Source: Chloroflexota bacterium (lineage in GTDB: Bacteria > Chloroflexota > Anaerolineae > Anaerolineales > UBA4823). Taken from it: 64,000 nucleotides of DNA. Location of the stretch: NCBI GenBank assembly GCA_029782365.1, contig JAKOUW010000009.1:186001-250000 (forward strand), given 5' to 3'. This document shows, piece after piece, positions 16,191-25,570 of the stretch. The notes under the pieces are model-generated. The model ran no database searches, was not told the origin of the DNA, and was given only the letters and a program-made list of their open reading frames with translations. Made by a program: the position numbers and the translations under genes. Every line of letters begins with the position of its first letter. Positions within the stretch are counted from its first letter, which is position 1.

Positions 16191-19085
16191 TCAACTCGAA
16201 AGCAGCCCAAGGTCCCTGGCCTTCGCCAGGGCCTCAGCGCGATTATGCACCTCTAATTTGCCGTAGATAGTCTTGGTATGTGTTCTGACAGTATTCGAGG
16301 AGATCAGCAGCCCGGCAGCGATTTGTGGGCGCGACCAGCCAGCAGCAATCAACTGCAGCACTTCCTCCTCGCGCTTGCTGAGCAATTCGACCACCCCCTT
16401 CCTCAGTGCGTTCCGCTCCTTCTCCACTTCCGCCGGCCGGGTCTCAGATTCGACAGCTTCCAGCAATCTCTGCGCATAAGCTTTGCTCGAGACCGGGATA
16501 GTATTTTGCTTCACACCGTGCGCACAGCGTGCCAGCAGAGCGGCTATCGGCTTGCCCCCATCCAGGAAAGTACGCACATACCCATCCGCTTCCGCCAGCA
16601 GCAAAGCTTGCCCCATGATGCGGGAAGCCAGGTCAGGGCGGTGCAATCTTTCTACAGCCGGTGCCAGCAGCACGAGGATTTTGATTGCGCTGTCCACGCG
16701 ACCGCTTGTCTCGGCGGCCGTCAGCAGACGTTCGAGCAAGCTGACTGCCTCTCCATACTGATCCTGTGCTATCAGCAGGCGCGCCAGTGTCAGATGGGCC
16801 GCCTCGCGCAAGTAGGTCGGCTCATCCTTGGCGCTTAAGCCAGTCGCCTCGGCCCAATGGATGGCCGAATTCAGGTCGCCGCACGCTAGTTGCAACCGGG
16901 TCTGGTAAATAGAAACCCGGGCCAGTTCTTGCCGCAAACGGTTGGCGCGTGCCAGGCATTCCGCCTCTTGCAGCCAGTTTGCCGCTTCGCCCCAATCGCC
17001 GCGCGCCTGCGCCAGGCGCGCCGCCACGCGGTATCCCAACGAAAGAATATCCATCATTCCACTTTGCCGTGCCAGTTCCAATCCCTCGATTGCCCAGCGC
17101 CTGGCCGCTTCCAAATCGTTCCACTCGTAATACAGCAAGGCCAGGCCCAGGTATGCACGGCCGGCAATGGGCTGTACCTTACCCTCCATGTCCATAGCCA
17201 ACTGGATCGCGCGTTGGTTTGTCCGGCTGGCCTCGTGCAGCCTGCCCCGGGCCACCTGCACGCCAGCTAACTGGCACGAAGCCAACACGCTGGTAAAGGG
17301 ATTGCCAGGTTGTTCGCTCTCCAACAGCGCCTCGGTCAGCATCTTTTCCGCGCTAACGACATCTCCATCCCACAAATAAGCGCTGCCAAGGTTGTGCAGC
17401 AGTCGGCCGCGCAAGAAGCGCTCGTCCGATCCAAAAGAACGTTCCAGCGCCTGGCGCGAAAGGAGAATGGTGAGCTGGGCATCGCGCCGGGTGGCAGCGA
17501 TGGCGGCGCGCAGCGCCAGGGTGTGGTTGCTGATTCTCCGCGCGTAGCGTTGCTCGATCTCCCCTTGCGCTTTGTCCTTTTCTATCTCTAGCCAGCGAAC
17601 AGCGTCCAGCAGGTGCGCTTCGGCGGCATCGACCTGACCTGATGCGAGCAGAGCGTGAGCCATCCAGACAGCAAGAAAAGGACGGACACGCACAATCACT
17701 TCGGGCAGCGCGCCCAACCAATCGAGCAGCGTCGCCACTTCACTGTGCGCCACCATGCTTTCAGCATAGGCCTCAACCAGGTCGGCAGCCAGCTCGAACT
17801 CTTCCCCAGCTACTGCGTGTTTCATAGCGCTATCAGCCATCCCCTTTGACTTGAACCAGACACTGGCTGCGAGGTGCAGGATTTGTTCTTCACGTGGATG
17901 CAGCAGGCGCAAGCGTGCTCTCAGACACTCTGCAAAGAGCGGATGATAACGGTACCAACTGCGGCAGCTGTCCAACGGCGAAGTGAACAGGTTCGCTCGC
18001 TCCAGGTATTCCAACATGGGTTGGCCCTCCCCTTCAGGCAGTCCCACCACAGCCTCGACGAGTGAGCTATTGAGACGGTCAAGGATAGAAGTGCGCATTA
18101 AAAATCTCTGCACTGCTTCAGGCTGCCGATTGACCACCTCTTCAATAAGGTAATCGACAATGCGCCAGTTATCGCCTGAAAAAGTTTCGACAAATTTATG
18201 GATGTCGCCGCGCTCGCGCACGGATAGGGCCGCAGTCATTAACCCGACAATCCAGCCTTCCGTGCGCTTCTCCAGGGCAGTCACCTCGTCCGTCTTCAAT
18301 CCGAGGCGCATCGTCTGGTTAAGAAATGAGTCTGTTTCAGCCAGGGTAAAGTTGAGATCAGCAACTCTGAATTCGACCATCTGGCCTTTTGCCCGAAAGC
18401 GCGCCAGGGGGAACGGCGGGTCACTGCGCGTGGCGATGACCAGGTGCAAGCGCGGCGCGGGGTGTTCCAATAGTAAGGTCATTCCCTGGTGAATGGCTTC
18501 GTGCTTGATGGCATGGTAATCGTCCAAGATTAACACAAGCTCGCCGGCCTCGGAGGCGATTTCGTTGACCATCAGCGTGACGACTGCTTCAACCGAGCGA
18601 GCCGACGCCGAGCGCAGTAAAGCTAGGGCAGCGCCGCCGAAGCTCGGGTGCTGTGTGCGGATGGCAGCGATGATGCTGGATAAGAATCTTACCGGGTCGC
18701 TGTCGGCCGCATCCAATGAAACCCAGGCCGTGGGCAGAGAGCAGTTCACAGCCCACTGGCTTAATAGTGTTGTTTTTCCAGAGCCGGCTGGTGCTGAAAC
18801 CAACACCAGCCGGTGCTGCAGGCCTTCTTCCAGGCGCTGCATCAAGCGCGTGCGCGGCACCAGGTTTGCGCTGGCTAGAGGCGGCGAGAGCTTCGTATTG
18901 ATCAGGGGATCGAGGTGGTCTTCTCTGGGAAAGCGATTCGAACGGGAGCGGTCCGGGCGTCTGGAGAGCAGTCGAGGCTTTTTTGGCGTAGCAAAAGCCT
19001 CACCCGACTCTTTATCAGCATTGGCAGAGGCGGATGCACTATCCTGCTTTAGGATGGCATGGCTTAGATCTTGCTTATGCCGCAT
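16191..19085 (-). CDS. MalT-like LuxR family ATP-dependent regulator
   Basis: About 964 residues with the MalT/STAND architecture. An Arg-rich N-terminal tail of 60 residues precedes the NTPase with Walker A APAGSGKTT (98-106) and Walker B ELVLILDDYH (about 192-200). A long TPR-like helical region follows to about 850. The C-terminal LuxR HTH is LSKREEEVLQLIAAGWS followed by RPQIAAGLLISSNTVRTHTK. I chose the ATG at 19085 because AAAGGA stands just upstream. It is divergent from the acyl-CoA catabolic operon at 19252, so it is a likely activator of that operon, with ATP and an inducer as signals by family analogy. It is convergent with the efflux operon. Confidence 0.9.
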   Translation of the reverse strand: MRHKQDLSHAILKQDSASASANADKESGEAFATPKKPRLLSRRPDRSRSNRFPREDHLDPLINTKLSPPLASANLVPRTRLMQRLEEGLQHRLVLVSAPAGSGKTTLLSQWAVNCSLPTAWVSLDAADSDPVRFLSSIIAAIRTQHPSFGGAALALLRSASARSVEAVVTLMVNEIASEAGELVLILDDYHAIKHEAIHQGMTLLLEHPAPRLHLVIATRSDPPFPLARFRAKGQMVEFRVADLNFTLAETDSFLNQTMRLGLKTDEVTALEKRTEGWIVGLMTAALSVRERGDIHKFVETFSGDNWRIVDYLIEEVVNRQPEAVQRFLMRTSILDRLNSSLVEAVVGLPEGEGQPMLEYLERANLFTSPLDSCRSWYRYHPLFAECLRARLRLLHPREEQILHLAASVWFKSKGMADSAMKHAVAGEEFELAADLVEAYAESMVAHSEVATLLDWLGALPEVIVRVRPFLAVWMAHALLASGQVDAAEAHLLDAVRWLEIEKDKAQGEIEQRYARRISNHTLALRAAIAATRRDAQLTILLSRQALERSFGSDERFLRGRLLHNLGSAYLWDGDVVSAEKMLTEALLESEQPGNPFTSVLASCQLAGVQVARGRLHEASRTNQRAIQLAMDMEGKVQPIAGRAYLGLALLYYEWNDLEAARRWAIEGLELARQSGMMDILSLGYRVAARLAQARGDWGEAANWLQEAECLARANRLRQELARVSIYQTRLQLACGDLNSAIHWAEATGLSAKDEPTYLREAAHLTLARLLIAQDQYGEAVSLLERLLTAAETSGRVDSAIKILVLLAPAVERLHRPDLASRIMGQALLLAEADGYVRTFLDGGKPIAALLARCAHGVKQNTIPVSSKAYAQRLLEAVESETRPAEVEKERNALRKGVVELLSKREEEVLQLIAAGWSRPQIAAGLLISSNTVRTHTKTIYGKLEVHNRAEALAKARDLGLLSS

Positions 19086-19251
19086 CAAATCCTTTATTCA
19101 TCATCTGTCTGCAGGTAGAGTTAGAGGCATATTATAACTTGTAAATCGCCCCGCGGGGGTGATGCCTTCGCCCGTGAATTTTGATACACTTTTACAAATA
19201 TTCTCAGATTTCAGCGGCAATCATGTGGAGCAATCCCCAAAAGGACTTACA

Positions 19252-19689
19252 ATGGAAATTAAAAGAAAAATCCCTGCAGTGGAGGGCTTCTTCACCTGGC
19301 CCAGTGCTCAACCGGCGCTCATCGCCAGCCGCTGTCGTTCGTGCGGCAGTTATTCCTTTCCCGCTTATTCCACCTGTATCAATCCAGGCTGCACTGAGAA
19401 ACAAGTGGAGCAAATTACTCTCAGCCGCAAAGGCAAGCTTTGGACTTATACAGTTCATTATTACCAACCCCCGCAGCCCTTTCAAGCACCCGAACCGTTC
19501 AAACCGTTCGGCATCGGGGCAGTTGAACTGCCGGAAGGCATCAAAGTCCTGGGGATGCTGACCACCATCGATCCACAGTTCTTAAAAATAGGAGCGGAAA
19601 TGGAGCTTGTCATCGAAAAGATGAACAACGATGCAGAGGGTGTAGAATATTTGACCTGGAAGTTCGCGCCAGTTGAAGGAGGCGCATGA
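19252..19689 (+). CDS. DUF35 OB-fold/Zn-ribbon acyl-CoA-associated protein
   Basis: 145 residues. An N-terminal helix (KIPAVEGFFTW) precedes a rubredoxin-like zinc ribbon CRSCGSYSFPAYSTC then C (four Cys), and an OB fold ending in EYLTWKFAP. DUF35 proteins partner with thiolases in catabolism of CoA esters, and the next gene is a thiolase overlapping by ATGA. The true start is at 19252 with AAAAGGA upstream; an earlier in-frame ATG at 19159 lacks one. It opens the operon that runs to 27118. Confidence 0.85.
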   Translation: MEIKRKIPAVEGFFTWPSAQPALIASRCRSCGSYSFPAYSTCINPGCTEKQVEQITLSRKGKLWTYTVHYYQPPQPFQAPEPFKPFGIGAVELPEGIKVLGMLTTIDPQFLKIGAEMELVIEKMNNDAEGVEYLTWKFAPVEGGA

Positions 19690-20867
19690 TGCGAGAAGTG
19701 GGCATCCTGGGCATTGGCATCCACCCCTGGGGTAAATTCCCTGGCAAAACCTTTGTTGACCTGGGTGTTCACGCAACACGCGCTGCACTTCAAGATGCGG
19801 GTCTGGAATGGACGGATGTCCAGGCTGTGGCTTGCGGCTGCTATGTTTGGGGCGGTATGGCCGGCCTGCTCGCTGGACACCAGCTGGCTTATGTAATGGG
19901 AGAGACGGGCATCCCGATCGTAAACATATACAACGCCTGCGCCACTTCGACCGCCGCGCTGCGAGAAGCCTGGCTGATGGTCGCCAGCGAGCAATGCGAT
20001 GTAGCCCTGGCAGTCGGACTCGACAAATCTCCAGAGGGATTTCTGCCTGCCCTGAATGATGATCCGCACGACGCCGATTATGTGCGCTGGCGGATGGTCG
20101 GCGTCAGCAACCCCGGTTATTGGGGGCTGGAAGCGCGCCGCCGGATGGTGGAATATGGCACGACTGAGACGGACCTGGCGCGCATCAAGGTCAAAGCCAG
20201 CAAAGCCGGCGCGCTCAATCCCAATGCGCGCTACCGCAAGGTTTTTACATTGGAGGATGTGCTCAAATCGCCGATGGTGTGCGATCCCTTGAGGCTTTTT
20301 GAAATTTGCGCGACCAGTGACGGCGCGGCGGCGGTGATTGTGGCCAGCCTGGAGCGTGTGCGTCAGCATACCACCCGGCCTGTTAAGATTGCTGGTGTAT
20401 CTGTCAGCAGCTCTAAATTTGGCGATCCGGCGATTCGAGTTCTCACCCTCAGCTCACCGCTGCAGGCCAGCGCTCCCTATATGAGCGAGAGCGTTTTGGC
20501 CGCACAAATGGTGTACGAGCAAGCCGGAATTGGACCAGAAGATATCGATATCGTCGAACTGCCCGATAACAGCTCGTGGCATGAGCTGGTGTACATGGAA
20601 AATATGGGCATTTGCAAGCGCGGCGAAGCAGAGCAGCTTATGCGCAGCGGCGCAACGGAGATCGGCGGTCGGATTCCCGTCTGCCCGAGCGGTGGGGCGG
20701 CATCCTTCGGAGAAGCGGTGGCAGCCCAGGGGCTACTGCAAGTTCACGAGAATGTGATGCAGTTGAGGGGACTGGCCGGGCCAAGGCAGGTGGAAGGCGC
20801 CAGGGTGGCTATTTCCCAGGTATATGGCATGCAAGGCAACAATTCGGCCGTCCTGCTGACCGTTTAG
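19686..20867 (+). CDS. Thiolase-like acetyl-CoA acyltransferase (SCP-x type)
   Basis: 393 residues. The nucleophilic Cys is in YNACATSTA (Cys85). The C-terminal thiolase region contains GASFGEAVAAQGLLQ-like sequence (PSGGAASFGEAVAAQG, about 325-340). The pattern fits the thiolase group that works with a DUF35 partner in side-chain or ring catabolism and not the classic FadA type. Expected role: CoA-dependent cleavage of a 3-ketoacyl-CoA. Its start is coupled to the DUF35 gene, and the heteromeric complex is inferred from this and from the known family partnership. Confidence 0.85.
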   Translation: MMREVGILGIGIHPWGKFPGKTFVDLGVHATRAALQDAGLEWTDVQAVACGCYVWGGMAGLLAGHQLAYVMGETGIPIVNIYNACATSTAALREAWLMVASEQCDVALAVGLDKSPEGFLPALNDDPHDADYVRWRMVGVSNPGYWGLEARRRMVEYGTTETDLARIKVKASKAGALNPNARYRKVFTLEDVLKSPMVCDPLRLFEICATSDGAAAVIVASLERVRQHTTRPVKIAGVSVSSSKFGDPAIRVLTLSSPLQASAPYMSESVLAAQMVYEQAGIGPEDIDIVELPDNSSWHELVYMENMGICKRGEAEQLMRSGATEIGGRIPVCPSGGAASFGEAVAAQGLLQVHENVMQLRGLAGPRQVEGARVAISQVYGMQGNNSAVLLTV

Positions 20868-20887
20868 GATTACGAAGAGGCCCAAAG

Positions 20888-21838
20888 GTGAAAGGCAGAT
20901 TGAAAGACAAAGTGGCCATCGTGACCGGTGCGGGCCGGGGCATCGGCAGAGCGGAAGCTCTGCTGTTAGCCTCTGAAGGCGCGGCGGTGCTTGTCAACGA
21001 CCTGGGCGCCAATGCTGATGGCGTCTCCAGCAGTCACGACCCTGCCGATCAGGTTGTGGATGAAATTCGCTCGGCGGGCGGGCGGGCCGCAGCCAATTAC
21101 AGTTCGGTCGCCTCTTTAATAGAAGGGCAAGCCATGGTGCAGGCTGCGCTCGATCACTTTGGAGGCCTGGATATTGTGGTGAACAATGCCGGGATTACGC
21201 GCCACAAGATGATCTTCGAAATGACCGAAGAAGAATGGGATCAGGTGATAGATGTCGATCTCAAAGGGCATTTTACGGTGACGCGCGCTGCCGCGCCGCT
21301 CTTGCGCAGGCAGCGATCCGGGCGCATCATTAATACTTCGTCCGACGCCGGCCTCGGTACAGTGGGGGCTAGCAATTACAGCGCGGCCAAAGAGGGCATC
21401 ATCGGGTTGACGCGCAGCCTGGCGCTCGAGATGGGCCGTTATGGCGTCACCGTGAACGCCATCCGGCCCTGGGCTGCCACCCGCCTATCGCTGACCGATA
21501 AAGTGGACTGGTCGGTGGCCATCCTGGCCGGGCTGGGCAAAACGCGCATAGCAGAGGGCCTTTCCAGGCTGGAAACCTTCGATTCGCAGTCCGTTGCTTC
21601 CCTGGTTGCCTGGCTGTGCACCGAGGCAGCCGCCAATGTGAACGGCCGCACGTTCCTGGTGGCAGGCCCGACAGTGGCGCTGTTCAGCGAGCCGGAACCC
21701 ATGCAAACGCTTCAATCCGCCCAGAATCAGTGGACGCTTGAGGCGTTAATCCAGGCTATGCCCGCCGTTACCGGCAAGTTAATCAACCTGGCAGCTCAAA
21801 CTCGCCAGAACAACGAACAACGGCCCGATCAACAATAG
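20888..21838 (+). CDS. Short-chain dehydrogenase/reductase, 3-hydroxyacyl-CoA dehydrogenase-like
   Basis: 316 residues from the GTG at 20888, with GAAGAGG 7 bases upstream; the upstream extension lies inside the thiolase gene. Cofactor motif TGAGRGIG (13-20), NNAG (VVNNAGIT), and catalytic Ser, Tyr, Lys in NTSSDAG and NYSAAKEG. The N-terminus KGRLKDKVAIVTGAG and the ALLLASEGAAVLVNDLG stretch resemble bacterial and peroxisomal hydroxyacyl-CoA dehydrogenases. The C-terminal tail of about 70 residues beyond the SDR core is longer than usual. Probably oxidises a 3-hydroxyacyl-CoA to the substrate of the thiolase. Confidence 0.85.
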   Translation: MKGRLKDKVAIVTGAGRGIGRAEALLLASEGAAVLVNDLGANADGVSSSHDPADQVVDEIRSAGGRAAANYSSVASLIEGQAMVQAALDHFGGLDIVVNNAGITRHKMIFEMTEEEWDQVIDVDLKGHFTVTRAAAPLLRRQRSGRIINTSSDAGLGTVGASNYSAAKEGIIGLTRSLALEMGRYGVTVNAIRPWAATRLSLTDKVDWSVAILAGLGKTRIAEGLSRLETFDSQSVASLVAWLCTEAAANVNGRTFLVAGPTVALFSEPEPMQTLQSAQNQWTLEALIQAMPAVTGKLINLAAQTRQNNEQRPDQQ

Positions 21839-21867
21839 CTAAAGAAAAACCAAATGGAGGAACGAAA

Positions 21868-23613
21868 ATGCCAGCGACAGAGTTCAAGGTAATTTTTGAA
21901 GGGAATGTGCCAGGCAAGATGCGCGACGGTGTGGTGCTGCGGTCTGATATCTGGCGTCCCGACGCGCCGGGTCAGTATCCGGTCATCCTGGTGCGCACTC
22001 CATACGACAAAACATCGTATGTCTTGCGCGTGGTCTACAGTGTAGAGCCGATTCGCGCCGTCCAGCAAGGGTACGTCGTCATTATGCAAGATACCCGTGG
22101 GCGCTACGCTTCTGACGGCGATTATCGGCCATACATGGATGATTTCAACGATGGGTATGACACCGTTGAATGGGCGGCCAGCTTGCCGTACTCCAACGGA
22201 AATGTGGGGATGATGGGCGCTTCCTATTATGCCGGCACGCAATGGCTGGCAGCCCTGCAGCAACCGCCGCACCTCAAAGCAATCTTCCCGACCTGGTTTG
22301 CTGACAGCGGCATGTACACCGGCGGCGCACTGCAGTTGGGCCTGTTTCAAATCTGGGGTTACCTGATGGCTGCCGACGCCCTGAAACGCAAACTGTTGGC
22401 GGGTCAAAGGCAGGTGGCCGCCTACCTGCCGGCCTTGATGCAGGCATTGGACAATATGCCCAGCGCCTACGAAAAGCTGCCTTTGAAAGGCGGCTTGCCC
22501 TTCATGAGCGAGCTGGTGGCCTCGTATGATGAGTGGCTCGACCACCCGGGCAACGATCCATATTGGACCACGCTGGGCTTCTCGGCCAGCCTCGAAAAAG
22601 TGATGGTGCCGGCTTATAATTTGGCCGGCTGGTTCGATCTCTTCAGCGGCGCGCAGCCGGCGCTCTTTTCGGCAATGCGCCAACGCGGCGGCAGTGAAGC
22701 AGCGCGTAAAGGCCAAAAATTGATCATCGGTCCGTGGGCGCACGGAGCGAGCAGCGACCAGTTCGGAGATATTTACTTCGGAACGACCGCCACGCTGGCG
22801 GGTGTCGATATCGGTGCGGTGCATTTGCGCTGGTTCGACTATTGGCTCAAAGGCGCGCAGAATGGCATTATGGATGAGCCGCCGATCAAGATCTTCGTGA
22901 TGGGCGCAAATAAATGGCGCTTTGAGAACGAATGGCCGCTGGCGCGCACTCAGTGGACGGACTATTTCTTGCACAGCAGCGGAAACGCCAACTCCCGCTC
23001 GGGTGATGGCATCCTCAGCCCGGTCGCGCCAACCAGCGATGAGCCGGTCGACCGCTATGTTTACGACCCACACAATCCGGTGCCCACGTTGGGCGGTTGT
23101 ACTGCGCTGCCCGGAGCCAGTGTGGTGGCCAACGCAGGACCCAAAGAGCAAAGCCCGGTCGAAACACGCAGCGACGTGCTTGTTTACACCAGCCAGCCGC
23201 TGGAACAGGATATCGAAGTCACTGGCCCGGTCACGGTCACACTCTTCGCCGCCACCAGTGCCGCCGATACTGATTGGACGGCTAAGCTGGTCGATGTGCA
23301 CCCGGATGGCAGTGCTTACAACCTGGCAGACGGCATCCTGCGAGCACGCTACCGCAGCGGAACAGAGGAACTGCTGGAGCCAGGAGCGATCTACGAGTAC
23401 AAGATCGACCTGCAGGCAACGAGTAACGTATTCAAAAAAGGCCACTGCTTCCGCGTCCAGGTCAGCAGCAGCAACTTCCCGCGTTTCGACCGCAATCCGA
23501 ACACCGGGCGCACCATTGCTACTGAGACCGAACTCATACCCGCCTCACAAACTGTGTACCATGACCCCGGCCATCTCTCGTGCATCACCCTGCCGTTGAT
23601 TCCGGCGGCTTAG
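21868..23613 (+). CDS. CocE/NonD family alpha/beta hydrolase
   Basis: 581 residues. N-terminal substrate strand MRDGVVLRSDIWRPD, oxyanion Tyr in RTPYDKTSY, nucleophile elbow GMMGASYYAG (Ser119), IIGPWAHG with the catalytic His, and a C-terminal jelly-roll (DIEVTGPVTVTLFAATSA, DTDWTAKLVDVHPDG). This is the X-Pro dipeptidyl-peptidase/cocaine-esterase group, which hydrolyses esters, amides or acyl compounds. No signal peptide, so probably cytoplasmic. Its place inside an acyl-CoA operon suggests it opens an ester or lactone before activation. GGAGG precedes the ATG. Confidence 0.88.
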   Translation: MPATEFKVIFEGNVPGKMRDGVVLRSDIWRPDAPGQYPVILVRTPYDKTSYVLRVVYSVEPIRAVQQGYVVIMQDTRGRYASDGDYRPYMDDFNDGYDTVEWAASLPYSNGNVGMMGASYYAGTQWLAALQQPPHLKAIFPTWFADSGMYTGGALQLGLFQIWGYLMAADALKRKLLAGQRQVAAYLPALMQALDNMPSAYEKLPLKGGLPFMSELVASYDEWLDHPGNDPYWTTLGFSASLEKVMVPAYNLAGWFDLFSGAQPALFSAMRQRGGSEAARKGQKLIIGPWAHGASSDQFGDIYFGTTATLAGVDIGAVHLRWFDYWLKGAQNGIMDEPPIKIFVMGANKWRFENEWPLARTQWTDYFLHSSGNANSRSGDGILSPVAPTSDEPVDRYVYDPHNPVPTLGGCTALPGASVVANAGPKEQSPVETRSDVLVYTSQPLEQDIEVTGPVTVTLFAATSAADTDWTAKLVDVHPDGSAYNLADGILRARYRSGTEELLEPGAIYEYKIDLQATSNVFKKGHCFRVQVSSSNFPRFDRNPNTGRTIATETELIPASQTVYHDPGHLSCITLPLIPAA

Positions 23614-23625
23614 AAAGAGGCACGA

Positions 23626-24393
23626 GTGAGCGACCCTGTCCTGCTGAGCGCAGAAAATAACGGCGTCTTGACGCTCACCCTCAACCGCCCTTCGGCGTTG
23701 AACGCCTTAAATCAACCTTTGTTCGAGGCGCTGAACCGCGCGGTTTATCACGCCAGGTTCGATAAGGCTGTGCGTGTGCTGGTGATTCAAGGTGCTGGGA
23801 AAGGCTTCTGCGCTGGGGTGGATATGGGCTACATTGCGAACGCCGGCGAGACCGATCTGGCACTGCGCACGTTTGCCAACCTTGATCTCGTGCGCCATCT
23901 AGTGCGTATGGAAAAACCCGTGGTGGCCAAAATCGCCGGCTGTGCCATCGGCGCAGGCCTCAGCCTGGCGCTGCTGGCCGATTTCGCCATCGCTAGTGAG
24001 GATACTGTGTTCCAAATGCCTTTCACCCACTTGGGAGCGGTGATCGATATGGGCGCTTCCCAAATACTACCGCGGCTTGTCGGCATGGCGCGCGCTAAAG
24101 CCGTTGCCATGCTCGGCGACCACCTGAGCGGCGCCGAGGCGGCCAACTGGGGTCTGATCTACAAAGCCGTCTCGGCGGCAGAACTGGACATAGAAACCAA
24201 TGCGCTCGTCAGTCGATTGTTGGAGCTCTCACCGGAAGCCCTGGGGCTGACCAAGCGCGGGCTCGACCAGGCGCATTATTGGGATATCGACCAGACGGTG
24301 GATTGGGAAACTTCGCAGCAGATGCGTTTGATCCCAGGTGAGTATGTGCAAAGACAAGTCCAGGCATTTCGATCCAGAAAAGAGGGTTCCTGA
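23626..24393 (+). CDS. Enoyl-CoA hydratase/isomerase family protein
   Basis: 255 residues, GTG start. Crotonase landmarks: LNRPSALNALN, the first oxyanion-hole strand GAGKGFCAGVDM, and the second AGCAIGAGLSLAL. The two catalytic Glu of classical hydratases appear to be absent: the usual PE-x-x-LG is PFTHLGAVIDMG, and the second position reads KAVAMLGDHLSG. The enzyme may therefore be an isomerase or another crotonase reaction. This alignment is by eye. The stop overlaps the next start by one base (TGATG). Confidence 0.85.
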   Translation: MSDPVLLSAENNGVLTLTLNRPSALNALNQPLFEALNRAVYHARFDKAVRVLVIQGAGKGFCAGVDMGYIANAGETDLALRTFANLDLVRHLVRMEKPVVAKIAGCAIGAGLSLALLADFAIASEDTVFQMPFTHLGAVIDMGASQILPRLVGMARAKAVAMLGDHLSGAEAANWGLIYKAVSAAELDIETNALVSRLLELSPEALGLTKRGLDQAHYWDIDQTVDWETSQQMRLIPGEYVQRQVQAFRSRKEGS

Positions 24394-25529
24394 TGGCGCG
24401 TTTTTTAAATGCCGAACACCATCAATTTCAAGAAGTGTTTCATCGCTATGTTCAAAACAAAATCGTCCCCAACATGCCCAAATGGGAGGAGGAGCGCGGC
24501 GTTCCCCGCACAGCGTGGAAAGATATGGGGGCGCAGGGTTACCTTTGCCCCTGTGCGCCGGCCGAATTTGGCGGGGGAGACGCCGATTTCGCGTACGCCT
24601 ACATAATCAACCACGAGCTGGGCAGGACGGGTTACACGCTGGGCTTTGGCCTGCACAGTGACATCATCGTGCCCTATATCAGCCACTATGGAACGCCTGA
24701 GCAAAAAGAGCGCTGGCTGCCGGGGTGTGTGAGCGGCGACATCATCACTGCCATTGCCATGACCGAGCCGGGCACCGGCTCGGACCTGCAAGCCATTGCC
24801 ACCACCGCGGTAAAAGATGAGCATGGCTACGTGATCAACGGTTCTAAAACATTTATTTCAAACGGCATTTGCAATGACCTGGTGATCGTCGTCTGCCGCA
24901 CCGACCCACATGCCAGCGGCGTGAAAGCATTGAGCCTGATCGTGGTTGAGGATGGCACTGCCGGGTTTGTCAAGGCGCGTAAGCTGGACAAGATGGGACT
25001 GCACAGCCAGGATACGGCCGAGTTATTCTTCCAGGACTGCCGGGTGCCAGCCAGCAACCTGTTGGGAGAAGAAAACCAGGCCTTCAAGTATCTGATGGCC
25101 CGCTTGCAGGAAGAACGGCTGATCGTTTCGATTGAAGCTCAGGCGATCGGTGAGCGCATCCTGGAGGTGGCGTTGGATTATGCCAGGCTGCGCACTGCGT
25201 TCGGCAAGCCGATCGGTTCGTTCCAGCATAACCAGTTCAAGCTCGCCGAGATGGCAACCGAAGTCGCACTTGGCCGCACCTTCATCGACGATTTGGTGCA
25301 AGACCATATCGATGGTAAGGATATCATCACAAAGGTGTCGATGGCCAAGTGGTGGGTCGCTGAAATGGTCAACCGCATCGCCTACCACGCTGTGCAGCTG
25401 CACGGCGGCTATGGTTACATGGAAGAGTACGAGATTGCCCGGCTCTACCGAGATGTGCGCATGCGCACGATCGCTGCAGGCACCACCGAGATAATGAAAC
25501 AGACGATTGCCAAACGCATCGGGCTGTAG
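24393..25529 (+). CDS. Acyl-CoA dehydrogenase
   Basis: 378 residues, standard length. FAD/acyl-CoA motifs AIAMTEPGTGSDLQAI and GSKTFISNG, then ARLRTAFGKPIGSFQ and the C-terminal QLHGGYGYMEEYEIARLYRD with the catalytic-base Glu position, and AGTTEIMKQTIAKRI. FAD-dependent alpha,beta-dehydrogenation of an acyl-CoA thioester is expected, passing electrons to ETF. It is translationally coupled to the crotonase gene. The pair supplies an unsaturated CoA ester for the pathway. Confidence 0.92.
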   Translation: MARFLNAEHHQFQEVFHRYVQNKIVPNMPKWEEERGVPRTAWKDMGAQGYLCPCAPAEFGGGDADFAYAYIINHELGRTGYTLGFGLHSDIIVPYISHYGTPEQKERWLPGCVSGDIITAIAMTEPGTGSDLQAIATTAVKDEHGYVINGSKTFISNGICNDLVIVVCRTDPHASGVKALSLIVVEDGTAGFVKARKLDKMGLHSQDTAELFFQDCRVPASNLLGEENQAFKYLMARLQEERLIVSIEAQAIGERILEVALDYARLRTAFGKPIGSFQHNQFKLAEMATEVALGRTFIDDLVQDHIDGKDIITKVSMAKWWVAEMVNRIAYHAVQLHGGYGYMEEYEIARLYRDVRMRTIAAGTTEIMKQTIAKRIGL

Positions 25530-25570
25530 CGTTCAGTTCACTTTGATTGGAATGTTTCCGGAGGTTTGTT

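Noticed and set aside
20612-20887. N-terminal extension of the SDR enzyme
   Set aside because: Inside the thiolase gene in another frame; the Rossmann fold starts after the GTG at 20888.
21829-23445. Open frame of 538 codons on the minus strand
   Set aside because: It lies antisense to the CocE hydrolase gene, has no family features and biased composition; a shadow frame.
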